Source: Phorcus lineatus
Taxonomy: Eukaryota > Mollusca > Gastropoda > Trochida > Trochidae
Length of the DNA: 64,000 nucleotides
Direction of reading: 5' to 3'
Assembly: GCA_921293015.1 (NCBI GenBank)
Contig: OV121091.1
Coordinates: forward strand, 14,661,755 to 14,725,754
Part shown: piece after piece, positions 48,950 to 60,069 of the stretch
Layout of the letters: each line of letters begins with the position of its first letter
Numbering within the stretch: the first letter of the stretch is position 1
Position numbers and translations under genes: made by a program
The notes under the pieces: generated by a model
Seen by the model: only the letters and a program-made list of their open reading frames with translations
Databases searched by the model: none
Told to the model about the DNA's origin: nothing

Positions 48950-49816
48950 CGAGTAATTCTCGAGTTTGGTTGCAGTCCCTTAAAGGGAACTGCAACCAAA
49001 TTATTTTTTGTCAAATATTCATCATTTTTCATGCCTTGGCTAATGAAAATGCGGTTGCAGTCATTGAAACTATGTTTTGAAAAGCTAATCAGATCAATGT
49101 TGTTGCAGAAGACTTCAAATTTTACCTAATTTGACGAGAAAACGATCAAATTAACAGTTTCATTTTGACATGTTCCCTCTGACACTATCTGTGACGTCAT
49201 GTGGTACGTAACCCGTCCTTAAATTGGCTAATTCAGTTTCAAACATTTTGAATAAAATTTTAAAGTTCCTTTTATTAATTCATGGTTAATTTTGATCCGT
49301 TTTCAGATAGAAAAGAGTCATTAAACTGACTTACTGATGGTTGTTTGTGTTGAGATTTGACAAAAATTCGAATTCGTCTTGTGGCCAAGATGGAAACACA
49401 AATTGAATTTTTGGAATAATTTGGTCAAATAATGTCATAAATAATTGCCAAGACATGTTTTAACGGTAGAAAATGTTTGATTTAACAAGGTTAGTAGAAA
49501 ATGTCCATCTGTTGTGTCCTAAACGACAGCAAAGCGGGACATGAGATGATCGAAAACCGGACTCGGTAGCTTTGAGCAAGTTGCCGATGTTTCATTTTAA
49601 AATTATAAACATACATCCAGGTAAGGCTCCAACATTTGCGATATCATCGTATATTTTCTCTCTGCAACCAAAGTATGTTAAGTCAAGACTATTCTGTTCG
49701 ATGTAGACGTATATTTCGATGGTTGAAACAATTTGGTTGCAGTTACCTATAAGAGCCTGCATCCAAACTAGAAAATCATACAAAATTCAAGTTGATGCAA
49801 CCAAACTCAAAAGGTT
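48950..49816. mobile_element. Foldback-type nonautonomous element with TTTGGTTGCAG iterations
   Basis: The 9-bp direct repeat TCATGATAT lies on both sides (48941-48949 and 49817-49825). Near-terminal inverted repeats are GAGTTTGGTTGCA (48962-48974) and TGCAACCAAACTC (49796-49808). Each end is itself a hairpin of the same motif: TTTGGTTGCAGTCCCTT folds with AAGGGAACTGCAACCAAA (48965-49000), and TTTGGTTGCAG (about 49733) folds with CTGCATCCAAA (about 49757-49769). Further partial copies (GGTTGCAGT near 49052 and GTTGCAG near 49103) lie inside. There is no transposase. The 9-bp duplication is the length made by Mutator-like transposases, but 8-9 bp occurs in other groups, so the superfamily is left open. 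Confidence 0.7.
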
Positions 49817-49825
49817 TCATGATAT

Positions 49826-50959
49826 GTATCAATGTATAAATAATTATCTCAGCTATACGAAAATTCTCATTTGAGCTATTTTGAAGGAATAGGTTCCATT
49901 TTACAATCGTTTTAAAGACCCCGTCATCCGGACCCATCAATTACTTTTAGGTCAAACGTTTTTCTGCATTTGAGTCATTTTTCTAGGATAATGTATGATC
50001 ACAAATAAATATTGTGCACCTATGGTCCTTAGATTTTCAGGAAGAAGCCAAACTATGTATTATGCCCTCCACAATATCAAACCGGCTGGTTATTGCACAT
50101 TTTCAAATGAAAAACCTCACAATAATAAGTAAGCGACTTTTCAACATACAATAAGATATTCCAGATATTCTTCAGAAGCATGCTCATTATTTTTCAGAAC
50201 TCTTTTAATATAGAACTTTATCGTCCAGTGACAAATTTCAGATGACATGTCATGATTAGTGTTATAAATCAACCTTATATGTCAGTCAAAAGGAAATACA
50301 TTTGGATGAGAGTTTGATGTTGAAAGTTCAAACATTAATTGATCAAGAATGTGTTGAAAAGTTCTCACATTTTTCAGTATGTTAGTATTCTCGGTTGTAT
50401 CATTAGAGTTCATTGAAGATCGATCGATACAAGGCCCGACACGTTTGAATCGCATGTGTATTCTAGTTGCAAATATGTCATGTACATTACTACTTGCCAC
50501 TTTTACTTTAAAAATACTTTGAATTTATATAAGGACAAGTGTATGTAGTCATCCATTCTTGTCAGTTATATAACCTTAGTGGTATATCTTATTTGACATT
50601 GATGTATGCGGAGAAGTTGTATCAGAATGAGTTTCTAAAATCTAATTCTAGAACATGCGATGTTAATACTTCTATGTGAGGTAAAAACAGTGAGAAATAT
50701 GAACATACATTTTGTAATGCTTATTATAAGGCATGACCATTCACCCAAATCCAGAAAGAGGAATTTGCGAGAAAGGCTTAAATATAATATTCATCATTTC
50801 GTTTGGTATACACAATATAAAAACTGATATGACAGCTTGCATGAACATGAAAATAAATTATTAAACGTAGTTGATAATAGGTCCCAGCGATCGCTAAACC
50901 TTCTAAAGGTGTTTTCTATAATAGACATTCTATAAAATGAGCTTCTGACAGCTTCAAAA
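49826..50959. other. Non-coding A+T-rich DNA
   Basis: Nothing supportable was seen. The minus-strand frame at 50282-50500 has no recognisable features. Confidence 0.5.
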
Positions 50960-51110
50960 GTGTTATTACGAACTCCTGTCCTGTGCACGTAGTGACTTCG
51001 TGCTTGTTGGCTCTGGAAAAGAAATATGGCACCAAACATGTGATTTATTGGTGAATTGTTACCTTGGGGCTTAACTCAATCCATTTCTAAATTATCTGTA
51101 CGCCTAGAAA
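50960..51110 (-). other. Duplicated island D, copy 1, with open minus frame
   Basis: This aligns with 52400-52545 through GAAATATGGCACCAA, TACCTTGGGG and ACTTCGTGC / ACCTCGTGC. On the minus strand a frame is open from 51075 to a stop at 50794-50796 (93 codons). Its first 28 residues contain VKPQG, then GAIFLFQ, then ARSHY. In copy 2 the same frame gives VKPQG, GAIFLIQ and ARGHY: 16 of 25 aligned residues are identical and three residues (9 bases) are missing. The internal TTTCTTTTCCAG also resembles a splice acceptor. A real exon pair or a repeat family are both possible; I recognise no domain. Confidence 0.35.
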
Positions 51111-52384
51111 GGGAGTGCAATTTGCAAACCTATCTAAAGCCTAGTAAACACTGAAATTTCTTTATGAACCTCTTAGGATTGGTGGTTGTAGATAATAGCG
51201 TTATTTATCTTAGTACATGTAAGTAATATGTAAATTGATGCAAATTGATATTTTTCATAAGTGTAACATATGATAGAGACAAAATAATTTTTGATAAAGT
51301 TATTTTGAATATTCATTAATTCGTGTCAATTATCCTGAACACAAAAATATATATTTGTGTAGTCTGATATCTGTAACCTATCTATAACTTTAACCGTTTA
51401 AAAAGTATTGGCTCCACTATTTCACTTTAATTCAGAAGATATAAGGGGAGAGAGCACTCTCCCTTTCAAGTTACATTGGGGTAAGATTTAGTGTAACTGA
51501 TGAAATCACTGTAGTCACAGCAATCCAATTAGTGAATATGAATATTCTGAATTTAAAAAAAACGCAATTACAAAAAAGGTTTTCAATGATCTTATCTAAA
51601 ATTAATGTTAAAAGAAGGCGATGAGTATGCACAATGAATTTCTTTTTATATAACTCAGTTTGACTTTTCACATTTGTCGATTTCATAGTTTCTTTGTTTT
51701 TTGAAAGGGCAATTCAGTTGAATGGTTGCAAAGCTTGAAAACTCCATCAACAATTGTTGTATAGATCACAGGAAACACTAAAAGATTAATGTCTACATTA
51801 AATCATAAAGAATTGAAAGGCGAATGACGAACTGCAAAAAGCAAAAAAAATCGCTATTCGTCATTCAAATTTGAAAGGCAAAAAACATTTTGAAAAGTCA
51901 AACAGACATTATTTCTATGAACAATTATTGTTTAACATAAAAGAATATGTGTTTAAAGGATTGCAAGTGTGTAATATCAGATTTGCACACCTCATATTTT
52001 TCCAGAAGAGGCTTTTGTTCTTCTGAAAGGGACATTCAGTTAAAAAATTTCCCCTACTATCGTGATGTAACGAATATAAAATTATCTTTCCTTTTGTAGA
52101 ATACTTTTATCATGGAAAAGAAAGTAAATTTTTACGTGTAATCAAATTTCTAACACAAAAAAAAATAACTTTTCAGTTCAGTTTGTGCGCTAAATCTTTT
52201 TCTGATTTGATACAAAAGAAACTTGATGACCTGACATACACACTGTACAATTAAAAACACATGAATCAATACACTTCACTAAAATATACAATCCACAAGG
52301 TGAATGTTATTTGTCCATTTGCAAATTATTTGGTATGCTCTTTTAGTATCCCTGCTGACTTTGCACAAATTACTTTTATCACCT
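51111..52384. other. Spacer of island D with small internal duplications
   Basis: Two local features are visible. A ~30-base segment, GAAAGGGCAATTCAGTTGAA (about 51704), has a diverged copy, GAAAGGGACATTCAGTTAAA (about 52026). A perfect 10-bp inverted repeat, GAATGACGAA / TTCGTCATTC, lies at 51822-51831 and 51857-51866. No gene is supported. Confidence 0.45.
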
Positions 52385-52545
52385 TCAAAACTGTAATTTA
52401 GAACCTTCATCCTGTAAATGGTAATGACCTCGTGCCTGAATTAGAAATATGGCACCAATCTTTTGATTCATTGCTGAGCAAGTACCTTGGGGTTTCACCC
52501 AATCTCACTTTTGTAATATCTGTATAACGAGATAGTGCTTGTAAT
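52385..52545 (-). other. Duplicated island D, copy 2, with open minus frame
   Basis: This partner of 50960-51110 lies about 1.43 kb downstream in direct orientation. The minus frame runs 39 codons from 52504 to TGA at 52385-52387: DWVKPQG, then GAIFLIQARGHYHLQ, then DEGSKLQF and stop. The stop comes much earlier than in copy 1, so if this was coding, one copy is truncated or the exon ends at a splice site before the divergence. Confidence 0.35.
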
Positions 52546-54224
52546 TTGATGCACAAGCAAAAGTAGTAAATAAAGAGTTAAAGCAAATGATTAACAGTTT
52601 AGGGTTATAAATCAGTACACTTATTTCAGGTTATCAAATATCTCATAGGAAATAGAAATGAAAATTTAAAAAAGACAGTTATTTCCGAGTGTAATGTTTT
52701 TCTGTGATATCTGTCTTTTATGATCACTTCAGATTGATTCATCACTGTGTTTTATAATTGACACATCTAAGAAATACATCATATTTTTAACTGGAATAAA
52801 ACAAATTTGCTTTGAGGAAGATTTCATTAATCCAAATAAGATCGGTATCATGTTTTAACAAGCTTTGGAAATACGTTCTGTTTTCTTATTGTTAAAATTT
52901 GTTATTTATTTTACCATCTTTCGTTTCTATGGTATCAAATCGCATAAGCTGGATTATTGTGCTTTGCTTTTGATATTTTGCACTACAATTGTATTAATCT
53001 ATAAACTTTTAATGATTCCTCTAAAGAATTTATGAAAACATGAAATAATTGATATTCATAAAATAACAAATTCTATCGAAAATAAGAATAACAAAATATT
53101 TGTCCTCAAAGGGTACCGTTGACAACAACTTGAGACTGTAAAACATTACTAAATCAGTGTGGTGTTGAATCACGCGATTGTCTGCATTTAAACATAAAAG
53201 TGTGATAGCTCCTGTGTAAACTTACTTTCTCCACGCATGTAGTACTTTTTGGAAAAAACATGGAAACATGGAAAAAACATGTTCATGGAACATTCGTGTT
53301 TGTTTTGAGATTTATAAATAAAAGGGTAATGTCATTATTATAAGATTATTGGTTTCAAGAAATATTTCATGATGATGATTAAAATTTTATAAAATATGTT
53401 GGTTCATTGTGTCTCTATCTATCTTGCGTACAGCAAATATTTGGGGTTTGAAAGAATTATGACCTTTCCTTTTTATGTTATCTATCCCTGTATTATTTGC
53501 AACACATTATCTATACAATTTTATGATAATGTTTTGAAATATTACAAATTATCATTTCAATCAAATATGTAGTAGCATCTATTTTGACTTATAAACAACT
53601 TAGATCCATAAACATGAAGTATTATTACAATGTACAGAGAAACTAATGAATATTGCCGAGGGAAATCAATATAAACCTTGTCCTCTGATTTAGCAATGGA
53701 CGAATAGAAACGAGTCTTGTCACGATTTGTTTAACGTCTATTCTTAGAGACTTAGACCAATCAATTGTCAAATGCAGACAATAGTTCTGATCAAACACAT
53801 TCTTCAGACATTTCAAGAACTCAACAATTAATTCTCACAATTAGGAAGACTTGGAAGTAATTCTCGAAATCGATTTCATTTCCATCCATGCAATACACTC
53901 CCACTCACAGCACGAATGTGAAGACGTGCTATGCCTTGTTGGAGCAGGATTTTAGTAGTCCAAAAGGAACTCTTGGTTTCATTGTGCAGTTATTTCTGAA
54001 AAGAGTGAGTCGTATATTCGTGAGTAATTAAGCCATTACAACCAAGGTGCTTCCTGACATTAAAGACCCATCAAGTTGAAAACCAACATTACATATATCT
54101 TGAAGCCTAAACGAATTATGAATTAAAAAAATGTAATGTTTTATCCTCACTAACATGCAAATCGTATTGGATATGATTATGATTATGCATGTATGATATG
54201 AACATATTAACATTTGATACTTTG

Positions 54225-54227
<3 letters not shown>
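52546..54227. other. Non-coding A+T-rich DNA
   Basis: Only a small direct repeat of GGAAAAAACATG (about 53251 and 53270) was noted; otherwise I see nothing. Confidence 0.5.

Positions 54228-54288
<61 letters not shown>
54228..54288. repeat. AT microsatellite
   Basis: An uninterrupted AT dinucleotide run of about 60 bases. Confidence 0.98.
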
Positions 54289-54291
<3 letters not shown>

Positions 54292-54599
54292 CGATTATAT
54301 TGAGAAATGTTACATCATTTATTTCATGTAATGATTTAAAAAAAACTCCAAAAAAATGTTTTGCGTAAATTTAGAATATGTGTAAACTTGTCATTTTAAT
54401 CTTAGAAATACATATGCTTTACATATATACTTAATATAGATATATAATAATAGAAATGGCACTTCAACAATCCAATTATCAAACAGTCAATACTAACATT
54501 GAAAAACTTAAAGCAACGTTGGCTTTTATAGTTCGATATAAGCTGTGTTAAAATTGGAATCCAATTATTGGATAAAAATGATCAAGCTGATTACCATAC

Positions 54600-54800
54600 A
54601 TTTTTACGAAGTTTGAATCACGTATCAATGGCTAAACATAAAATATTTTTGTTGAAGGATTACTAAAGAAGAACATTAAGCTATTAGACTTCTTTCAGCT
54701 TAGCTGATCGATATATAAATTTTGCTCATGTTTGTGTATTTTCAGTGTGTTTATTAACTGAAAACTTGATAAAGCAGAACCAAAATACCCATATGAATGC
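54600..54800. repeat. Weak duplication E, copy 1
   Basis: The order TTGTTGAAGGATTACTAAAG, AAGAACATTAAG, CTTAGCTGATC, AAAGCAGAA loosely matches TTGTTGAAAAATAACTAAAG, AAGAATATGAG, CTGAGCTAATC, AAAGCAGAA at 56655-56770. The similarity is patchy. It fits the pattern of old local duplication in this half of the window but could be overinterpreted. Confidence 0.3.
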
Positions 54801-54930
54801 GGATCTTCCATGCAGGATTTAGTGATTTCTAAAATACTGAATCATAAAAAGTTACATCCTTGGAAAAGTTTCAATTTCTGACAGTTCAGCCAGAAAAAAA
54901 GTGAAACGTATAGTTAAATTTCATATGTAT

Positions 54931-54978
54931 CTTATATGTGTATTAAATACTAAAATACACATATAAGTGTATTTTAGT
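54931..54978. repeat. Overlapping mutually exclusive hairpins
   Basis: The middle segment 54949-54967 can pair either upstream (CTTATATGTGTATT, 54931-54944, with AATACACATATAAG, 54954-54967; 14 perfect pairs) or downstream (ACTAAAATACAC, 54949-54960, with GTGTATTTTAGT, 54967-54978; 12 perfect pairs). The two folds exclude each other. The region is A+T-rich and no transcript is evident. Confidence 0.6.
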
Positions 54979-55874
54979 GAAACTTTTTCAGCCCATGGCC
55001 AATACACTGCTTATTATTTGAACATTGTTATATCAAATTTAGGCAATTAACTCAAGATACAAAAATCTGTAATAAGAACATTTTAAGATCTTTTTCCTGT
55101 TTCTTAAGTGTATATTTAGTGTGAAAAATAGCAGAATAATTATGTCAACTATAATTGATGTCGGACATTGGTATTGTTTCAACTGTGTTAGAAAACCTGA
55201 AGGCTGTTTAATGGGATCTTGATTTCGTTATCAAAAGAATCACAAAACCTTTAGTAATGACAAATGACTAATTTTAAAAATTTTCACTTATTTGCTTAAA
55301 AGAAGTGATGTCCTTGAAACCAATTTAGTCAATGATTGCTATAAAGCACAGATATGAAATTGCGTATGGTTACATTTCACTGCCATAAATTGATTACTGG
55401 TGTCTTTACACTTAGATTTTCACCTGAAAGTCATTCTTGCTACAAACATTAACACTTAGAGTTTCTAATGACGACAAATATCGTTTATTTGTTTGTTTAT
55501 AAAATAAAAAACAAACATGCTTTCCTGACAACCTGGACATAATATAATGCCTTTTGATATAATTTAAACGTCATTATAGATATCAATGGTATATTATCTA
55601 AGATTTCGATCATGCCATTTGTTCGACCTCATTGAGGAAGAAAGTTTCTTAATTAAGGTGTGGTACACGTGTTTCTCAAAAACAAAGTGAAACATGTAAT
55701 CATGGGGTTCTCTTACAATCATGTAGATAGAATTTATACACGCAATACACAAGTGGGTTAACAAAGTATTAACCTAAATATTGTTATGTCTTGGGTAAGA
55801 ACTTAAGCGTGACAGAACCTAATTTACCTTACTTTTCACGTATCCCCGTCGTGAACTATCCCAACTTTGAAACA

Positions 55875-55964
55875 AGGGAGATAAATCCTTGCCTTGAATA
55901 TGCTAGAAGGCATCTAAGCAACAATGGCCGAGTCTCAAACAAATAAAGATAAGTTTATCTCCCT
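55875..55964. repeat. 90-bp inverted-repeat unit with AGGGAGATAAA ends
   Basis: AGGGAGATAAA (55875-55885) and its exact complement TTTATCTCCCT (55954-55964) enclose a short, less A+T-rich core. An AAGGGAGATAA motif of this kind often forms the ends of small inverted repeats in molluscan DNA (from memory, unverified). A 25-codon frame starting at a well-placed ATG (55924, CAATGG) crosses it, but is probably incidental. Confidence 0.5.
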
Positions 55965-56629
55965 GGTATCAATTGCAAATATCTGCTTTTTGCTCACGTG
56001 ACACATGATATAATTACTCATTATTGTGTGTGGCAAGAACTCATCATTGATTTTACTATTACATAATTAACTTTTCGGTGACGTCTATCCAACAACTTCC
56101 ACCTTATAAAGGTAGTTTCTGTTCTATAAGTCATGTTTTCGTTAACTACACATATAAAGTAATAACAGATATTTTTTTAGATTTTCAACTTAAATGTATC
56201 TTTACTTACAAAAGGAAAATATATTTTGACCAATGCACTATTTCAAAATTATTCTGAACCTCGAAAGTAAACATCTAAACCAATGATTATTAGTGAATTG
56301 TCTCAATTATTTTGCAGGATAGAGAAAAGTCATTCAAAAATAAATAAAGTTTTTTACTTTTTCGTTTCTCACTTAATAATTAATTAATATTAAACCAATT
56401 TTATTATCATTGATTGGCCATTGAAAGATCCATAAACTTTCATGAACATCCATGAGTTCGTTTAGAAAGCTTCAACAAAAAGTTATCTTCTTTCTTTCCG
56501 CTCTTTAGAGTTCACCATTAAGGCATTGAACAATTGAGTCTTGTAATGTGAATCTGATTATTGAAGATAAAATGATAAACAAAACTCAATCTGAATAAAA
56601 TTGCATTGGATTTTCAAAGCTTGTTTAAC

Positions 56630-56800
56630 GGATCATTGGTTATACATAATGGATCTTTGTTGAAAAATAACTAAAGAAGAATATGAGACCTAGGACTAAT
56701 TTGAACTGAGCTAATCCTTCAATGATTGATTTTCATTCGTTAGCATTAGTTGAACATGAAAAAAGCAGAAGGGCAGTTCGAAAGGAATAATCCTTTTAGA
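56630..56800. repeat. Weak duplication E, copy 2
   Basis: See the partner at 54600-54800. It lies about 2 kb downstream in the same orientation. Only short anchors agree. Confidence 0.3.
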
Positions 56801-58642
56801 ATGTTACAACATCATGAAGATAATTTTCTAAATGTAGTTTTTATTTGGAAACATTATATGTTTATGATTCTTTCACTCATTCACATATACAAGCTTCTCT
56901 TTAGGGTTTTTATTAGTTATTGACTGTTTGGAAACAGTGACTGATATATAAGATGATCTTTATTTTTTCTCACTAAAATGTTGAATACATTGGCATGCAT
57001 TAGTAGCCTTGTGTATCCAATCAATTTTGACATTTTTATGTCATTTTCATGCTCTAAAATACAAGTGCAGGTTATAAAATTTAGGGTTATGAAGGAGTAT
57101 AACTTGGATTTTACAAGTTTATATTGAAGTAATAAAAGGAGACAATTTTTATAAAACCATAGCAAATGGCACAAATCTGTTACCGTGTAAACAGGAAACA
57201 GTCATTGTAATATGTTGAATTTAAAGCGATATGGGCTAGCTCAATGCTCTTAGAAGGTTTCGTTTCTTTGAAAAAAAAAACGTTTGAGTTGTTGTGTCGC
57301 ACAAAAGTGACTGCGCATTGTGTTTGGCTAAATGTTTTTCAAAATGTCCTATTGATTTTATTCAATATAGAATAAATAATCTTTTATAATGTAATGTAAA
57401 GACAAATTTCACTTTGCACACGCAAGTTGCAAATTTTTGTGTAATTAAACTCTTTCCATCGTCATTAAAGACAAAAAAGTTCTAAAAAAGAAACGTATAA
57501 TACAGACTATCATCAACTACATACAAGCTTTCAAAGACGTTTGTCAAGATATGTGTAATAAGCATGATCGATGTTTTTTTTTATACAAAACATCTTTACT
57601 ATTTGCTCATATTACCGGAGTTGCCATGCTCTTTACAAAGTTCAGAAAACTAGATATCAACTTGACATGGCCAAAGACTATCAATGTATACATAGTAAAA
57701 GTACTCAAACATTAAGAATTCGCCTAGGAAAAAGCGAGAGCTGTTTGAAAAGAATATGCTTTTCAAATTTCTTTATACAAATGAATCAGGAAAACAACAT
57801 GGCTATCAAAAGATAACCCATAAAACTTCAAATTTCATAACCGATATATGTTTAAAGGTTCCATGAAGTTTTTTATGGAATGTAATGACCAGGACTGATC
57901 TATTTATCATTTATTGACGTTTTTACCTTTTCAAATCTTCATTAACGATTAATTGTTTCTGGTTGACACAACATAGAAACCAACGTTGGCCTACATATGA
58001 TTATTCTTTGGAAATTATATTTTTCGGACCACAGGGAGGGAGTTACATCATCTATGACAATAAATGCTTATTAATACATACATCCAAAAAAAAGTAATAA
58101 AAGAAATAAGTAAAACAAAATATACAGTGCATGAATCAGGAGTATCTTATACTTGCATACATACGCTAACATGAAAAATGGAGATGAAATTCAATTCATT
58201 TTCAAGATATATATTGTGTTATCAATCCAACACATGTATACATTTCTAATCGTTTTTGTATCGGAAAACGGATACATATCATTTGTATCAATCAAAATCT
58301 TCTCAGATAACCAGTACTAGTGATTTGTGATCCGGAAATTTTTTACAGGACCGCGCAAATGAGGTTTTAAGTACAGTATCTGCATCCTCTTGTACAGTTA
58401 AAGATATCTGAACCCCTGTAGGTATTCAGAATAAACATGTATCTTATCAGTGACAGACTGACATCTACCCACTATCTTAACCCTGGTATGTCATCAGAAT
58501 CCTTACCATTATCAGGTGTGCCAGATTACAAGTGCCAAAAGGTAAGTTATTACAACAGGCAGTTCTCATCTGCTTCAGTCAACGTTTCCAGTGATGTTGG
58601 GACCCTATAACACAAAGCACACATACATAATATATGATATCT

Positions 58643-58645
<3 letters not shown>
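56801..58645. other. Non-coding A+T-rich DNA
   Basis: No supported feature. The frames at 56917-57174 (minus) and 57571-57816 (plus) have no recognisable content. Confidence 0.5.
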
Positions 58646-58693
<48 letters not shown>

Positions 58694-58696
58694 CAA

Positions 58697-58730
<34 letters not shown>

Positions 58731-58733
58731 TTG

Positions 58734-58802
<69 letters not shown>
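58646..58802. repeat. AT microsatellite forming a 136-bp perfect palindrome
   Basis: An AT run is interrupted by TTTCAATTCA (58691-58700) and, after 27 further bases, by its complement TGAATTGAAA (58727-58736). The symmetry centre lies between 58713 and 58714, and pairing is perfect from 58646 to 58781, after which the right AT arm simply runs longer. This can extrude as a cruciform and is likely unstable. The Ile-Tyr open frame over it is an artefact. Confidence 0.95.
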
Positions 58803-58807
<5 letters not shown>

Positions 58808-59974
58808 AAAAAAAATGACACATGGCCAACATTGCATGGACACAGTTTAGTGTGACAAGTTAAATAGCACATATATGTAAATCGTACCATTTTTCATACA
58901 ATGACTACTGTTAAATCTAGTTAATGGTTGACTTGCTGCTCAACTCAGATTTATTTTTCTTCCTTGCCCTCAGTTTCATTATAACAGATCTACTTGAACA
59001 TATCTTCTTCTTATATTGAAGATATTTAAGATAAAATGTACATGTACATTAAGAAACCTAGCTTATAATCTTAACACGAAGCAGTTGTAACCACATTTAT
59101 TTGCTTTAGCTTAAACAATACTCAATTATCAAATTAACTCACTTTGTGAAACATTGACAACAAATTGGTTTTATATTCAAACAATTCTTAAGGTTTATCT
59201 ATGAAATGAAAAGAGTGTTTGGTACATGCTGTTTCAATATAAATTAATCATATGTTTATTTGTATTACTATAGCTGATCATTTTACTGAAAAATGCCTTT
59301 ACATGTACGGCTAATTATGATTTGGTTTTAAAGTCTCTGCTCCTATAATTTAGAAAAACAGTTGATTGAATTAAAAAAACATGTTTTGAAAATAGTATAA
59401 TTACCTGTACAGAGAGAAATTGAATTTGGAAATGCTTATAACATTATATTTGCTTTCTCAAATATTTGTTATTTGTACACTTCAGTCCAAAAAAAATTTT
59501 GGTGGTACAAAATTAAACAAGTGGCGTTTATGTATGTTTGTAATTATTCCATCACAGGTTATTTTCCTGCCAAACCGTTTCCACTTCGTTTTTGTTTTCA
59601 AATGTTGATGAGTTAAATGCATGTTTCCAATTAAAGGATTCGTTTTTACAAGTGCCATTTTCAAACAATTAACTTCTGCCTAACAAATTACTTGGTAAAC
59701 ATTGGTTTGTATTTGCAACAAGCAAGCGAAAAGAAGGCCATAATTGCTAACTGCCTCTACAAGATTCTCGACCATTCAAAAAAGGAAACCAATAAAATAT
59801 AATCACCTTGCTGCTTCGAATGGATTTTTTTTCTTAATTTGTTGTTTGTTCTTGAGGTTGTTATGTCTCCACACTGTATAGTGCCTTTCTGTAAGAATTA
59901 TGAATGTCTAGGAATTCAAATATAGACTAGATTCAGAATAATGTCATATGCCTTTGGATAATAAACATTTACAT
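58803..59974. other. Non-coding A+T-rich DNA
   Basis: Nothing supportable was seen between the palindrome and duplicated segment C copy 2. Confidence 0.5.
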
Positions 59975-60014
59975 AACGCCTTGCATAATTCAATGAATTT
60001 AATTATTCATGCAG

Positions 60015-60069
60015 GATTACCGCAAACTTTTATTCGGGTCAAGAAAAACCCAATCAAAATCAGAATTTG
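60015..60069 (+). other. Candidate 55-nt micro-exon, copy 2
   Basis: Bounded by ATTCATGCAG (AG at 60013-60014) and GTAAGTAATAG at 60070. It is the same length as its partner at 43002-43056, with no gaps between them. Two frames are open here: ITANFYSGQEKPNQNQNL, also open in copy 1, and DYRKLLFGSRKTQSKSEF, whose copy 1 counterpart has two stops. The tract before this copy's AG is less pyrimidine-rich than in copy 1. Confidence 0.3.

Noticed and set aside
55924..56001. 25-codon frame with a strong start context (CAATGG)
   Set aside because: It is very short, crosses the AGGGAGATAAA inverted repeat, and has no support from a paralogue or splice signals.
58550..58843. 97-codon minus-strand frame rich in Ile-Tyr
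   Set aside because: Direct translation of the AT microsatellite palindrome. The same applies to 32964-33170.
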